From NCBI GenBank assembly GCA_037384645.1, contig JARRNT010000018.1, forward strand, positions 59,726 through 123,725: DNA of 64,000 nt. The letters run 5' to 3'. This document shows positions 33,602-41,877 of the stretch, one piece after another. Position 1 is the first letter of the stretch. Each line of letters starts with the position of its first letter. The notes beneath the pieces were generated by a model. The model was not told the origin of the DNA, made no database searches, and worked only from the letters and a program-made list of their open reading frames with translations. The DNA comes from RI-92 sp037384645 (GTDB lineage Bacteria; Pseudomonadota; Gammaproteobacteria; UBA6429; Thiohalophilaceae). A program made the translations under genes and the position numbers.

Positions 33602-35367
33602 ATGACAAATAAAACCACGGCCGGCGCGATGCTGGCGCTTAGTATTCTTTCCCCTGCAACCTGTGTTTTTGCCGCTGCCTCCAGCGAGCCGGTGATCGTC
33701 ACCGCGACCCGGACACCGCAAATTGCCGATGCCTCGGTCGCCCCGGTCATCGTGATTACCCGGCAGCAACTGCAACAAAACCCCAATGCCGATATTGCCG
33801 ATCTCCTGCAGATGTATGCCGGTATCGAGATCGGTCGCAACGGCGGCCCCGGCCAATCTGCCTCGGTATTTATCCGTGGTGCGAACAGTAACCAGACGCT
33901 GGTGATGATAGATGGCGTCAAGATCAACCCGGGTACCCTGGGCAATGCCCCGCTGCAGAATATCGACCTGTCCATGATCGATCACATTGAAGTGGTACTC
34001 GGCCCCCGCTCCACCCTGTATGGCTCGGAAGCGATCGGTGGCGTGATTAACATTATTACCCGGCAACGCAAGAAAAATGGCAGTGATTTCTCGGCTGCAA
34101 TAAGCGGTGGCAGTTACAACACCAGGTCAATTCGCATCAGCGCAGATAACCGCAAGGATGACCGCGCAGCCGGTATTCAAATCAGTGGTACTCGCAGCGA
34201 TGGTTTCCCGACCCGGGCCGATTCCAGTATCGATAGCGGTTTCAAAAACCTGAACCTGCACCTGTATGGCAACAAGCGCATTGGTGACACCCACTACAAC
34301 ATCAGTCACTGGCAAAGCACCGGCACCACGGATTATCTCAATAATGCCACGACCCCACTTTCCCAGGACTTTGAAAATACGACCACGGCGATTACGGCAA
34401 AGGCCCCGGTGACCAGCAACTGGGCCAGCACCCTGAAACTCAGTCACATCAGTGACCGGATCGATCAGAACCAGATAGATATCTATAGTAACAATCGCAA
34501 GGATTTTGCCCACACCAGCCGTTATGCCATTGACTGGCAGAACGATATCCAGTGGCATTCACAGAATCTGCTGACCGCTGGCCTGTATCGTTCTCAGGAA
34601 AACACGGCGGCATTGAGTTACGGGACACAGTTTGACACCAACAATTACACCAATGCCGTTTATGCCCAGAACGTACTGACCACGACTAACAACTCGCTCA
34701 TTACCGGTCTGCGCTTAACCAATAACCAGATCTACGGTGACCATAACACCTGGAACCTGGAGTAAGGCGCCAACCTGACCTCGTCCCAGCGTGTAACCAC
34801 CGCTAACAACAGCGGTTTTCGCGCACCGTCCAGCACCGAATTGGCCTGCGCTACCAGTTTGCCCATACGCAACGCGTATCCCTGAATGTCTTTCGCAACC
34901 GCATCCGCAACCTGATCGTGTATGACAATGCAACGAGCCAAAACCAGAATGTCCAGCAGGCCACGATTACCGGTAGCGAGCTGACCTACGAGTTATCCGG
35001 TCAACACTGGGGTGTGCGTGCCAGTACAACCGTGCAGGATCCGCACAATGACACCAGGAACAAGCAATTGAGCCGTCGTTCGGAACAGGCATACAGCCTG
35101 GCCCTCAGCTACCGCACCAGCCAGTACAGTGTTGCACTCGATACCTATCACAGCGGAAGTCGCCCTGATATCGACATCAATACGTATGCGGCAACAACCC
35201 TGCCTCCCTACACCCTGGTTAACCTCAACGGCACTTATCGGATAAGCCATCAATTGAGCCTGAATGTGCGCATCGAAAACCTCGCTGATGAGCACTACCA
35301 ACTGGTTGACGGCTACAATACCCCGGGACGCAGCGCCTACGCCGAGCTGCGCTATGCCATGGAATAA
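33602..35367 (+). pseudogene. btuB: TonB-dependent vitamin B12 receptor, disrupted
   Basis: The first part (33602-34762) reads as a normal BtuB: signal peptide, TonB box EPVIVTATRTP near residue 31, plug domain with VFIRGANSNQTLVMIDGVK near 85 and VLGPRSTLYGSEAIGGVINI near 130, then barrel strands. A TAA at 34763-34765 interrupts the barrel. The frame continues through SGFRAPSSTEL, where about 20 residues usual in the family (the NPDLKPE region) are missing. At about 34843 one base is lost and the rest continues in another frame as GLRYQFAHTQRVSLNVFRN to the proper barrel end YAELRYAME. The riboswitch and the following genes are intact. Confidence 0.85.
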
Positions 35368-35376
35368 TTACTAGCA

Positions 35377-36021
35377 ATGCGAATCAGCATTCATCATTTT
35401 GTCGTGACTTCCGTGCTGGCCCACGCGGCGATATTCGCCGCGTGGTCTGGCACAACATCACGACCATTGATGATGCCGGCCACTGAGGCCAGTGCCCCGA
35501 CCCTGCATGTCGCCTTTCAGGCTGACAGGACCGTTGTTCGCAAACATCCCATCCGGCCTACACCGCGACCGCAAAAAGTCCGGCAACCCCACAAACACAA
35601 GCCCATACCAAGACCGCAAATCGCCCGCACCCGCCAGACTTCAACACCGGAGCCAGTCACCCATCATAACAATCCGGCTGTTAACAAGGTAGAATCCGCC
35701 TACCAGGCGCAACTGCGCCGCAAGGCAATTCGCAGTCACGTGTTGAGCCAGATCCGTACTGACCTGCGGCAATATTTTGTCTATCCCCTGCTGGCCCAGC
35801 GTCGCGGCTGGCAAGGCCGGGTGGTGCTGACGTTTTCCGTCGCGACCAATGGCATGATCCATAATATTCGTGTCGCCAGCGGCTCCGGCTACCCGATCCT
35901 GGATAGCTCAGCCGTGGATGCACTTTCACGAGTTCACCAGCTGTACCCGCACAATACGGGCTTGTCGGGCCAATCCATGCAGTTACAATTGCCGGTCATT
36001 TTCGAGTTGCAAGGAGGTTAG
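35377..36021 (+). CDS. tonB: TonB-family energy transducer
   Basis: A 214-residue protein with an N-terminal membrane anchor (about residues 5-25), a proline- and lysine/arginine-rich periplasmic stretch (about 55-110, with RPTPRPQ and PIPRPQ), and a complete TonB C-terminal domain (about 130-210, with YFVYPLLAQRRGWQGRVVL and SGYPILDSSAVDAL). It transmits energy from an ExbB-ExbD motor to outer-membrane receptors. It sits 9 bp after the broken btuB and so belongs to the riboswitch-controlled unit. Its dedicated receptor appears lost, so it may serve others. exbB and exbD are not in the window. Confidence 0.92.
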   Translation: MRISIHHFVVTSVLAHAAIFAAWSGTTSRPLMMPATEASAPTLHVAFQADRTVVRKHPIRPTPRPQKVRQPHKHKPIPRPQIARTRQTSTPEPVTHHNNPAVNKVESAYQAQLRRKAIRSHVLSQIRTDLRQYFVYPLLAQRRGWQGRVVLTFSVATNGMIHNIRVASGSGYPILDSSAVDALSRVHQLYPHNTGLSGQSMQLQLPVIFELQGG

Positions 36022-36022
36022 G

Positions 36023-36574
36023 ATGGGCAATCGACTTTCCAGGATTTACACACGTACCGGCGACGATGGCACCACCGGCCTGGGCGATGGCGTTCGCGTG
36101 GACAAGGACCACCCGCGTATCGAGGCATTCGGCACTGTCGATGAGCTGAACAGTCAAATCGGTGTCATCCTCTCACACAAGCTACCGGCCGCGCTCATCC
36201 AGTGCCTGCAGGACATTCAGCACGACCTCTTCGACCTGGGAGGAGAATTAAGCCTGCCCGATTATGTCAGCGTCAATCAGCGCTACGTGGAACGCCTCGA
36301 ACAGCAACTCGATCACTTCAATGGCAGCTTACCCGCACTGAAAGAGTTCATCCTGCCCGCCGGCGGCCCTGCCACGGCACACAGCCATGTCGCCCGTACC
36401 GTGTGCCGACGCGCTGAGCGCCGGGTGTATACCCTGCATCGACAGACACCGGTGAATATCCACATCCTGCACTACCTGAATCGACTCTCCGATTTGCTGT
36501 TTGTAATTGCCCGTGTCTGTGCCCGTCACGAAAACGGCCAGGAAGTGTTTTGGCAACCGCGTAAAAACAAGTAA
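36023..36574 (+). CDS. Cob(I)alamin adenosyltransferase, PduO type
   Basis: A 183-residue corrinoid adenosyltransferase. The ATP-binding opening RIYTRTGDDGTTGLGDG, FGTVDELNSQIGV near residue 38, and the later SHVARTVCRRAERRV near 125 are the hallmarks of the PduO/MMAB type rather than the CobA/BtuR type. It converts cob(I)alamin and ATP to adenosylcobalamin. A strong AAGGAGGT sequence precedes the ATG, which comes right after the tonB stop codon. Its place in the riboswitch-led unit fits cofactor salvage after uptake. Confidence 0.93.
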   Translation: MGNRLSRIYTRTGDDGTTGLGDGVRVDKDHPRIEAFGTVDELNSQIGVILSHKLPAALIQCLQDIQHDLFDLGGELSLPDYVSVNQRYVERLEQQLDHFNGSLPALKEFILPAGGPATAHSHVARTVCRRAERRVYTLHRQTPVNIHILHYLNRLSDLLFVIARVCARHENGQEVFWQPRKNK

Positions 36575-36605
36575 ACTTCCCCCTTTTTGCCTCAGGGGGA
36601 TAGCA

Positions 36606-37379
36606 ATGAAAAACCCGGTAGTCCTGGTGGGTATTGGCGAGATGGGCGGTGTATTCGCGCGTGGCTTGTTGCGCACAGGACATCCCGTCATCCCGGTCAC
36701 CCGGCATACTCCTATCGAAGAAGTGGCCGAAGCCTATGCCCAGCCGCAACTGGTGCTGGTCAGTGTAGGCGAGAACGATCTGCATGCAAGCCTGGCCCGG
36801 ATACCTGCAAGCTGGCACGATCGCATCGGCCTGCTGCAGAATGAATTGCTGCCACGCGACTGGCAACAGCATCATTTAAACAATCCCACGGTCATTTCCG
36901 TCTGGTTCGAAAAGAAAAAAGGTCAGGATGCCAGGGTCCTGATACCCTCGCCGGTCTACGGCCCCCAGGCCGCACTGCTGGTCGAGTCACTGGCAAGTCT
37001 GGATATTCCTGCGGTAACGCTCAGTAATGCAGACGAACTGTGTTATGAGCTGGTCCGTAAAAACGTGTACATACTGACCACCAATATTTGCGGACTGGTC
37101 ACTGGCGGTAACGTGCAGCAATTATGGTCACAGCATCAACCCCTGGCCAGAGAAGTGGCGCATGAAGTCATAGATATCCAGCAATGGCTGACCGGGCAAA
37201 GCTTTGATCGGGAACAGCTGATCGCCGGCATGCTCGAGGGGATGGAAGGTGACCCTGAACACAAGTGCATGGGACGCTCGGCGCCTGGCCGACTCCAGCG
37301 GGCAGTGCGATTTGCCGATGAAGCAAAACTGGCCGTCCCCAGATTACGCGAGATCCTTGCCCAACAGGTTAAAGACTAA
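36606..37379 (+). CDS. NAD(P)-binding Rossmann-fold protein of unknown function
   Basis: A 257-residue protein opening MKNPVVLVGIGEMGGVFARG, a dinucleotide-binding GxGxMG motif as in 6-phosphogluconate dehydrogenase and ketopantoate reductase relatives. The rest (DARVLIPSPVYGPQAALL, the second half rich in helices, ending near MGRSAPGRLQRAV) is not one I recognise. The ribosome-binding sequence AGGGGGA lies within a small hairpin (TCCCCC/GGGGGA, 36578-36600), which could dampen translation. It follows the PduO-type gene by 31 bp and may belong to the same unit. No substrate can be named. Its stop overlaps the convergent Nudix gene by 11 bp. Confidence 0.65.
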   Translation: MKNPVVLVGIGEMGGVFARGLLRTGHPVIPVTRHTPIEEVAEAYAQPQLVLVSVGENDLHASLARIPASWHDRIGLLQNELLPRDWQQHHLNNPTVISVWFEKKKGQDARVLIPSPVYGPQAALLVESLASLDIPAVTLSNADELCYELVRKNVYILTTNICGLVTGGNVQQLWSQHQPLAREVAHEVIDIQQWLTGQSFDREQLIAGMLEGMEGDPEHKCMGRSAPGRLQRAVRFADEAKLAVPRLREILAQQVKD

Positions 37380-37941
37380 AACCCGTGGCCTGTTCGACGG
37401 ATTGTCGCCAGTCATCGATAATGCGCCGGGTCAGCATGAAAGAACCAAAATCGTAATCGTTGAGTTCGGCCGGTGTTAAACTGATTACCGCGGCCAGCTC
37501 ATTGTTAATCTGGATTCTTCCCGTGGCCTGTACATGGTAGGCAAGAATCACCTGGTTCTTATCGTAAAAGGCATAGTTACCAATTTGCTGTAGCGAGTGC
37601 CCGACCAGACCCAGTTCTTCGCCGACCTCTCGCACCACGGCCTGGTCCGGTGCTTCGCCCGCCTCCAGATAACCGGTAATCACTGAATAGCACTGCTCGG
37701 GCCATTGCGCGTTCCTGGCAAGGATATAATTGCCCTCATGCCTGACCAGGGCGGCCACCACCGGCACCGGATTATTCCAGTGGACAAAACCGCAACCTGG
37801 TTGCAGGCAGGCCATTCTCGTCACGTCTTCAATGACGACCTGCTGCAACTGATGCGTACAAAGCGGGCAGAATTTCATGCTAAATCCAGATTGCGGGTAG
37901 CTGAACTGATTCTGCCATAGCGTTGCCTGATAGCCGACCAT
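37369..37941 (-). CDS. Nudix hydrolase with zinc ribbon
   Basis: A 190-residue protein if started at MVGYQATLW, for which an AAAGGA ribosome-binding sequence exists; a shorter form beginning MKFCPLC at 37878 is possible. It has a zinc ribbon (CPLC, then CLQPGCGFVHW) and a Nudix box, GYLEAGEAPDQAVVREVGEE, near residue 97 of the long form. The layout resembles the C-terminal part of NADH pyrophosphatase NudC but lacks its N-terminal domain. Substrate is unknown. It is the last gene of a minus-strand series that begins with the sortase target protein. Confidence 0.82.
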   Translation of the reverse strand: MVGYQATLWQNQFSYPQSGFSMKFCPLCTHQLQQVVIEDVTRMACLQPGCGFVHWNNPVPVVAALVRHEGNYILARNAQWPEQCYSVITGYLEAGEAPDQAVVREVGEELGLVGHSLQQIGNYAFYDKNQVILAYHVQATGRIQINNELAAVISLTPAELNDYDFGSFMLTRRIIDDWRQSVEQATGFSL

Positions 37942-37954
37942 TTTATCCATCCTT

Positions 37955-38191
37955 TCAGACTGCTTCTGACAACATCCACTGATCGAGAAACAGGTTACGC
38001 TGGGTCGTGGTGGGATCCGGTACTCGTTGCTCAGGTTGTACATGGGCAGAATCGTCTTCCCGTGTCGAAAACAATTCCACCGCATCGACTTCGCCCAGGT
38101 TACCGTTGATGGTTTCCAGCGTTACCATCAGGTTATCGAGTAACTCCTTGTTATCGGACTTGATGTTAATGCATAAGGTGTATCGAGACAT
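37955..38191 (-). CDS. Small uncharacterised protein linked to the sortase
   Basis: A 78-residue soluble protein starting MSRYTLCINIKSDNKELLDNL. No signal peptide, membrane helix or known motif is seen. The first 45 residues have alternating strand-helix character like a ferredoxin-like half, and the rest is polar. It starts 13 bp after the sortase stop codon on the same strand with an AAAAAGGAG ribosome-binding sequence, so it is likely translated from the sortase transcript. I do not recognise a family. Confidence 0.6.
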   Translation of the reverse strand: MSRYTLCINIKSDNKELLDNLMVTLETINGNLGEVDAVELFSTREDDSAHVQPEQRVPDPTTTQRNLFLDQWMLSEAV

Positions 38192-38204
38192 GATTGACTC
38201 CTTT

Positions 38205-38816
38205 TTAGAGAGGCAGGGTTGAATTGGAAGCATTGCTGACTGCGCGGGCACTGACGACATAACGCCTGCTGCCACCGGTCAGCAACGCCCCGAAGGGGTA
38301 ACAGGTCACCAGTACCAGCCATTTACCATCATCGGGTACCCGGATATCGCCATCGAGTGTGTCAGCGATTTGCATGTGCTGCACCCGGTAATGCCTTATC
38401 CGGCCGCTTTTATCCTGCAACTCGATAAGTTCCCCGGAGGCGATATGCTTGAGGAAATGAAACTCGGTATCGCGATGGGCGCTGATCATAATGGCGCCGC
38501 GATGTGGACCTGATGAAGATTGCACCGACCTGCCCGGACCGAATGCCAGGCTGTTACCGGTATCGCCTGCCAGCACGATTTGATCGATGTCCTGGGCGGG
38601 TACGATCAGTCTCGCCACCGGCCAGGTATCTGCCCAGGGCCAGGGCTTGTTGACCTTGCCATGACTGGCCAGGGTCTCCGCCCAGGCCTGGCGCAACAGC
38701 ACCTGCGCCAGCATGGCCTTGGCCGGAATGTAAAACGCCTGGGCCAGGAAAAACAACGCGAGTGCCAGTAATATCCAGATCAGGCGGCGCATGGCTTTGT
38801 CGCTCAGGCATGACAT
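38205..38816 (-). CDS. Class GN sortase
   Basis: A 203-residue sortase of the gram-negative (GN) class. One N-terminal membrane helix (about 8-28) is followed by the catalytic barrel. The catalytic histidine is in ISAHRDTEFHFL near residue 112, the cysteine in LVLVTCYPFG near 173, and the arginine in GGSRRYVVSAR near 185. It cuts a C-terminal sorting signal and rejoins the protein to an acceptor that is unknown in gram-negative cells. The start codon lies within the last 13 bases of the target-protein gene, showing translational coupling. The start is chosen by that overlap and by the membrane helix. Confidence 0.93.
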   Translation of the reverse strand: MSCLSDKAMRRLIWILLALALFFLAQAFYIPAKAMLAQVLLRQAWAETLASHGKVNKPWPWADTWPVARLIVPAQDIDQIVLAGDTGNSLAFGPGRSVQSSSGPHRGAIMISAHRDTEFHFLKHIASGELIELQDKSGRIRHYRVQHMQIADTLDGDIRVPDDGKWLVLVTCYPFGALLTGGSRRYVVSARAVSNASNSTLPL

Positions 38817-40945
38817 GTGCCGGCCTTTCTGGCGTAGAAAACCTTGAGCACAATGCCCAGGCCCAGGCATAACAGGCCAAGTAGCCAGAACAGGTTCTGG
38901 GCTGTGCCGGTCTGCGCCCGCAGGGCAAAAATCTTTGCCGCATTTTCACCCCGGGGCAGATTTACCGGCATGGCCAGTGAATGCAACGATGCATTTAGCG
39001 GACGCGCCGGGGTAAGGTCCACTGCGACCAGGCTGGTATATTTGCTGACCAGGTGATGCTGCAAGGCCAGCGTGATGACCTGTTGACGTACTTTGCCGGC
39101 ATCAGCACCGTCATGAATGCTGTCAATCAGGCTGGCAATACGTTCACGTGCCCACAACTTGGCGATGCCTTTACCGGGCCGGGCCTGTTGCAAGTACAGG
39201 CTGGTCTGCCAGGTCTGATGCTGGCGTTGCCCTGACAGCATTAACTCACCACTGTCATGCTGGCTACGTGCGGTGAACATCAGCGGTTCGCCAAGATACA
39301 AATCCGGCAGCTGCTTCGGAGAAATATCGAATGCGCCAAAACCATGCTGTATCCTGATGTCGCGCATGACCGGGCTGTCGAGTTTGGCAAACAGCGCCTG
39401 CATCTTTTTTGCGACTTCATCAATACGCCCGATATAGGTATAGGTGCCACGCCCGAACTTCGCGGCCCTGGTCATAAAATGGCTGTTTGGTGCTGAACCA
39501 ATGCCAACCGTGAACAGGCGGCTGTTACCCAGGTGATGCCGGATATAGCCAAACAGGGCATCCTCGTTACCCACTGCACCATCGGTTAAAAAGATCACCT
39601 GGCGTAAGCGCGGCGTATCCTCGTTGCTTGCGAGTGCCGACTGCATGGCCCCCATCATTTCGGTGCCGCCACCGGCCTGCAAGTTTGCCACATAGTTCAG
39701 TGCACGCGTCTTGTTAGCAAGAGTGGCCGGGACGGGTTGTGCGAACAACTTGTCGGTATAAGAGTTAAACTGAATGACGTTAAAACTGTCATTGCCGCGC
39801 AAATGCTTGATCGCCATTAACAGGGCATGACGTGCCTGGCGAATGGAAACCCCGCCCATGGAACCGGAGGTATCGATTACATAGATAACTTCCCTGGCGA
39901 GGGCCTGGCTTGCCTGATGTGCCTGGTCCGGCGGCAACAACATGCCCAGGTAATACATCTGGTTGCCGACCTGCTCACGAAACAGGGCCGCACTGGGAGC
40001 GCGCCCGCTTACTGGTTTCCACTGCAATTCAAAATCGCGATCAGTGGGAAGCGGTTTGTTTTCGAGATTAATCGTAAAACGACCCTCACCGTGGCTGCTC
40101 AGCTCTATCGGGAAATAGGGACTTTTAATACTGCTGACCGGGAAGCCGGCATCCAGCTCGATGTGGAGACTGACAGGATTAATTTTCTGATCCAGTGCCA
40201 CCGGCGGTGTGATGCGATCGGCATCAGCAACCTGTGTCGTTGGTCGGGCATAACCACTGCCTGGCCTGTTGCTTATACCCTCATCAGACTGCAGTGGCGC
40301 TCCGGGTATATAGCGTGGAGTAATCGCCAGCGGCAGGCGCAAATGGAAGCGGCCCTGGTCGTAATGCAATGTTTGCTGATATTCGATCTCAACCTTAACG
40401 CGCTGGTGCGGGGCAATGTTGGCCACCGATGTAGTAAACATATTGGGACGTTGCTGCTCGAGCAAGGACGCGTGGCGGCCGGCACGCCGCGCCTGTTCGT
40501 AGGTTTTACGCGCCCGGCCCTTCTCCCTGATTTTGCCCTCGACGATCCGATCGCCGATCTGGAGTCGCATGTGGTCGACAGCCGCATTTTCCGGTAAGGG
40601 GAACACATAAACCCCTTCCACCCATTCGTCACTGCCATTGGTAAAGGTTTGGGTCAGGTGCGCACGATTAATGAAGCCGGTAACACGCATCTCGACATCG
40701 GTATGCAACAACGGCGCAGCCCGGTACTGGCCATCCTGTGCTGCCCGGTAAAACAAGGTTCCCTGTCTGGCGCTGCTAATATCCGCCTGTGCCGCGGTAG
40801 CCGTCTGCACGGCAGACATGATGAATAATATGACCAACAGCACAACCAAGTGCCTGAAAAAATCCAGTAGTCGTTCGCGGAAGCATGGTTTATGTTTAAT
40901 ACCCCATACGCGAAGTATGTTCCTGGTTTGTTCTTGGTGATGCAT
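38804..40945 (-). CDS. Sortase target protein with VIT and von Willebrand A domains
   Basis: A 713-residue surface protein, the dedicated substrate of the class GN sortase (the marine proteobacterial sortase target family). After an N-terminal membrane signal (about 30-52) comes a VIT domain (about 65-190, with HLTQTFTNGSDEWVEGVYVFPLPE) and a vWA domain (about 340-520). The vWA metal site is VIYVIDTSGSMGG, with later QVIFLTDGAVGN. The C-terminus has a sorting-like signal: RAQTGTA, a hydrophobic helix and a basic tail YARKAGTCHA. The motif lacks the usual proline of LPxTG. The start at 40945 is set by a GAGGAGG ribosome-binding site; the frame is open 55 codons further. Confidence 0.9.
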   Translation of the reverse strand: MHHQEQTRNILRVWGIKHKPCFRERLLDFFRHLVVLLVILFIMSAVQTATAAQADISSARQGTLFYRAAQDGQYRAAPLLHTDVEMRVTGFINRAHLTQTFTNGSDEWVEGVYVFPLPENAAVDHMRLQIGDRIVEGKIREKGRARKTYEQARRAGRHASLLEQQRPNMFTTSVANIAPHQRVKVEIEYQQTLHYDQGRFHLRLPLAITPRYIPGAPLQSDEGISNRPGSGYARPTTQVADADRITPPVALDQKINPVSLHIELDAGFPVSSIKSPYFPIELSSHGEGRFTINLENKPLPTDRDFELQWKPVSGRAPSAALFREQVGNQMYYLGMLLPPDQAHQASQALAREVIYVIDTSGSMGGVSIRQARHALLMAIKHLRGNDSFNVIQFNSYTDKLFAQPVPATLANKTRALNYVANLQAGGGTEMMGAMQSALASNEDTPRLRQVIFLTDGAVGNEDALFGYIRHHLGNSRLFTVGIGSAPNSHFMTRAAKFGRGTYTYIGRIDEVAKKMQALFAKLDSPVMRDIRIQHGFGAFDISPKQLPDLYLGEPLMFTARSQHDSGELMLSGQRQHQTWQTSLYLQQARPGKGIAKLWARERIASLIDSIHDGADAGKVRQQVITLALQHHLVSKYTSLVAVDLTPARPLNASLHSLAMPVNLPRGENAAKIFALRAQTGTAQNLFWLLGLLCLGLGIVLKVFYARKAGTCHA

Positions 40946-41083
40946 ACACCGCCTCCTCTGGTCCAGCGTGCCGTCCATGGCCTTGTTACTATCCCTGTGC
41001 GCGCCGGAAGTTTGTTGTGTTGGAGACAAGTATTGCCACAGACCCTGACGATAAGCAGGACGGTTCGGGGCAGACGGGGGACA

Positions 41084-41102
41084 AATTCTGACGAATTCTG
41101 AC
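41084..41102 (+). promoter_or_regulatory. Direct repeat in the divergent sortase-system promoter region
   Basis: AATTCTGAC occurs at 41084-41092 and again at 41094-41102, one helical turn apart, the arrangement bound by OmpR-class regulators. It lies between the divergent starts of the target-protein gene and the response-regulator gene, 45 bp before the putative -10 at 41147. Confidence 0.5.
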
Positions 41103-41146
41103 ATTTGCACCTACGCCACTCACTCCAGTCCCTGGCTGTGCTAGGG

Positions 41147-41152
41147 TATAAT
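41147..41152 (+). promoter_or_regulatory. Putative -10 element of the response-regulator/kinase operon
   Basis: A perfect TATAAT lies 23 bp before the response-regulator start codon. No good -35 is present at 16-18 bp upstream, which would suit a promoter needing an activator. Confidence 0.45.
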
Positions 41153-41175
41153 TTGGAGCAGGCAGGAGACCCCCA

Positions 41176-41874
41176 ATGAGCAAGACCATTGCTATCGTTG
41201 AAGATGAACCGGCGATCCGGCAAAACTACGCCGAGGCCCTGGGTAAACAGGGTTACCAGGTCGATCAGTATGGCGATCGGCAGAGTGCGCTGACTGCCTT
41301 TGGCAGACGCCTGCCCGATCTTGCCCTGCTCGATATCGGGCTGAAGAATGACGTGGATGGTGGGTTCGAACTGTGCCGTAACCTGCGCGCCCTCTCCCCC
41401 GCTTTACCGATTATTTTTCTGACTGCGCGTGACAGCGACCTGGATACCATCTCCGGTCTGCGCCTGGGTGCCGATGATTACCTGACCAAGGACATCAGCA
41501 TCCCTAACCTGTGTGCCCGCATCAGCGCCTTTTTTCGCCGGCTCGAGCTGAGCAATCAACCCAGCCAGCCGGAAGAGCTGATACAACGTGGTCCCCTGAC
41601 GCTGGATATGAACCGCTTTGCCGTAAGCTGGCAACAACAGTCCCTGGACCTTACCCTGACAGAATTCTGGATCGTGCACACCCTGGCCCTGCACCCGGGG
41701 CATGTCAAAAACCGGGATCAGTTAATGCAGGATGCCAGGATTGTGGTGGATGATGCGACGATCACCTCGCATATCAAACGTATCCGTAACAAGTTTCTCA
41801 AGCTTGATCCGGGATTTGAACAAATCGATACCGTCTATGGCATGGGTTATCGCTGGGTGGAAAAAGCCGGGTAG
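41176..41874 (+). CDS. Proteobacterial dedicated sortase system response regulator
   Basis: A 232-residue OmpR-class regulator. The receiver has the acidic pair in AIVEDEPAIRQN, the phosphorylated aspartate in LALLDIGLKND near residue 52, and the lysine in DDYLTKDIS near 106. The winged helix (about 135-228) ends DTVYGMGYRWV. Position next to the sortase and target genes, divergent from them, and directly before a matching kinase identifies it as the regulator of this system. The likely operator is the AATTCTGAC repeat upstream. A GGAGA ribosome-binding sequence precedes the ATG. Confidence 0.9.
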   Translation: MSKTIAIVEDEPAIRQNYAEALGKQGYQVDQYGDRQSALTAFGRRLPDLALLDIGLKNDVDGGFELCRNLRALSPALPIIFLTARDSDLDTISGLRLGADDYLTKDISIPNLCARISAFFRRLELSNQPSQPEELIQRGPLTLDMNRFAVSWQQQSLDLTLTEFWIVHTLALHPGHVKNRDQLMQDARIVVDDATITSHIKRIRNKFLKLDPGFEQIDTVYGMGYRWVEKAG

Positions 41875-41877
41875 GTT

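Noticed and set aside
33602..35367. Programmed frameshifting or stop readthrough in btuB
   Set aside because: The stop and frameshift are 80 bp apart, no slippery heptamer or pseudoknot is evident, and a stretch of the family is missing, so mutation is the simpler reading.
39827..40597. A 256-codon open frame on the plus strand opposite the sortase target gene
   Set aside because: Antisense to a clear VIT/vWA protein and without any recognisable domain.
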